Shown: in pieces, positions 4,922 to 5,591 of the stretch
How positions within the stretch are numbered: the first letter of the stretch is position 1
How the letters are laid out: every line of letters begins with the position of its first letter
Assembly: GCA_011390075.1 (NCBI GenBank)
Contig: JAABTA010000075.1
Location: 1 to 5,591, forward strand
Length of the DNA stretch: 5,591 nt
Source of the DNA: Helicobacteraceae bacterium
GTDB taxonomy: Bacteria > Campylobacterota > Campylobacteria > Campylobacterales > SZUA-545
Reading direction: 5' to 3'
Made by a program: the position numbers and the translations under genes
Notes under the pieces: model-generated
The model's input: only the letters and a program-made list of their open reading frames with translations
The model's database searches: none
What the model was told of the DNA's origin: nothing

Positions 4922-5493
4922 AGGGTTCCTTTGGTGCTTGGAACCTGATTCATTCTCTCATTCAGTTTCACAGCGTCTCGCAAGGCAACAGCAAAGGCTT
5001 TAAAGGCAGCTTCAACAATGTGGTGCCTATTCTTGCCTCTTTTAAGGACAATATGCGCAGAAATATTTGCATTGGTGACTAAAGCTCTAAAAAACTCCTC
5101 AACAAGTTCCACATCAAAATCTCCTATAACTCCATCAATAGCAACATCATAGTGCAGAAAAGCTCTTCCGCTTAAATCTAATGAAACCTCAACGGCAGCC
5201 TCATCTAATATAACAACTCTTGAGGAGAACCTCTCAACTTTGCCTACAGGAAAGATCTCACTATAAAGGGCTTTTCCTACAACAATGCCTACATCTTCCA
5301 CGCTATGGTGAAAATCAACATGCGTGTCACCATTGCAAGTGAGTTCTAAATCGATGAGAGAGTGTCTAGCGAATGCGTCAAGCATATGATCAAAAAAGCC
5401 AATTTTTGTATCTATCTCTGATTTTCCTGAACCCATAAGCTCAAGCTTGCTTTGAATATTTGTCTCTTTTGTTTCTCTTTGGATCTCTTTCAT
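4918..5493 (-). CDS. hisB: Imidazoleglycerol-phosphate dehydratase (HisB)
   Basis: This 191-residue monofunctional dehydratase converts imidazoleglycerol phosphate to imidazole-acetol phosphate, step six of histidine synthesis, in the cytoplasm. The two manganese-binding halves are clear: GFFDHMLDAFARH (32-44) with DFHHSVEDVG (60-69), then GKNRHHIVEAAFKA (153-166). The C-terminus ends in PSTKGTL, the family signature end, so the gene is complete. It lacks the histidinol-phosphatase domain fused in E. coli HisB, the usual state outside gammaproteobacteria. The ATG at 5493 has AGGA five bases upstream. The gene begins 7 bases after the stop of the preceding gene and overlaps kdsC by 4 bases, so it is transcribed with envelope genes rather than a his operon. 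Confidence 0.97.
   Translation of the reverse strand: MKEIQRETKETNIQSKLELMGSGKSEIDTKIGFFDHMLDAFARHSLIDLELTCNGDTHVDFHHSVEDVGIVVGKALYSEIFPVGKVERFSSRVVILDEAAVEVSLDLSGRAFLHYDVAIDGVIGDFDVELVEEFFRALVTNANISAHIVLKRGKNRHHIVEAAFKAFAVALRDAVKLNERMNQVPSTKGTL
4927..4932 (-). promoter_or_regulatory. Ribosome binding site supporting the TTG start of kdsC
   Basis: AAAGGA on the minus strand lies five bases before the TTG at 4921-4919, within the last codons of hisB. With the TTGA stop-start overlap it makes this rare start credible; no ATG or GTG lies upstream of the catalytic DVDGT motif in a suitable place. Confidence 0.6.
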
Positions 5494-5500
5494 ATTTGTC

Positions 5501-5591
5501 CTATTCTGCTACAACTACAGCACTGTTGAGCGCATATTTATTTTTAAAATTTTTGGCACTATCTTCGTTGGAGAAACCAGGAATAATCACT
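5501..5591 (-). CDS. C-terminal 29 codons of an upstream gene, probably SPOR-domain/RlpA-like
   Basis: An open minus-strand frame enters at the right edge and ends in TAG at 5503-5501, 7 bases before the hisB ATG. The visible tail begins VIIPGFSNEDSAKNF and ends SAVVVAE. The pattern (hydrophobic strand, short turn with acidic residues and an SA start to a helix, then a final V-rich strand) resembles the end of a SPOR peptidoglycan-binding domain. As I recall, C. jejuni has an RlpA lipoprotein gene upstream of the kdsC-like gene at the equivalent locus, which supports an RlpA septal-ring protein. With 29 residues this is suggestive only. The tight spacing shows that hisB is not the first gene of its operon. 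Confidence 0.55.
   Translation of the reverse strand, partial: VIIPGFSNEDSAKNFKNKYALNSAVVVAE

Noticed and set aside
4011..5082. Plus-strand open frames within lptC (4011-4265) and across hisB/kdsC (4879-5082)
   Set aside because: They are antisense to genes with clear family motifs and their translations lack recognisable domains.

Overview
This AT-rich window looks like the chromosome of a Campylobacterota (former Epsilonproteobacteria) bacterium. The reasons are the gene order (hisB, kdsC, lptC, lptA, engB, a small membrane protein, mrdA), which as I recall resembles the Cj0646-Cj0652 neighbourhood of Campylobacter jejuni, and a desulforedoxin-rubrerythrin-rubredoxin fusion of the type described as desulforubrerythrin in C. 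jejuni. The extra histidine and arginine genes suggest a free-living relative (Sulfurimonas or Sulfurospirillum-like), but genus is not determinable here.

Right block (5591 down to 3921, minus strand): the tail of an upstream gene (probably SPOR/RlpA-like), hisB (histidine synthesis), kdsC (KDO-8-phosphate phosphatase) and lptC (LPS export), packed with overlaps or a 7-nt gap. Left block (2584 down to 1, minus strand): lptA, engB (ribosome-assembly GTPase), a short N-acetylglutamate synthase (argA type), an MreD-position membrane protein and the N-terminal third of mrdA (PBP2). Every junction in this block overlaps. Together the two blocks form a cell-envelope growth cluster (KDO supply, LPS transport, peptidoglycan elongation) carrying a ribosome GTPase and two amino-acid genes as passengers.

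Middle block (2649-3917): an oxidative-stress module sits between lptC and lptA, genes that are usually neighbours. It holds a rubrerythrin-family peroxidase gene (minus) and a divergent Fur/PerR-family regulator gene (plus). A perfect 9-3-9 inverted repeat lies between them and overlaps the -35 regions of both predicted promoters, which is what an autoregulated peroxide-responsive switch would look like. A hairpin terminator follows the rubrerythrin gene. The regulator gene runs convergently into lptC with a 3-nt gap and no clear terminator.

I see no tRNA, rRNA, CRISPR array, insertion sequence or phage element, and no gene-free stretch above 300 bases. Nothing is clearly a new system. The most interesting part is the regulator/operator/desulforubrerythrin module, its placement inside the Lpt cluster, and the regulator's mixed Fur/PerR metal-ligand set.
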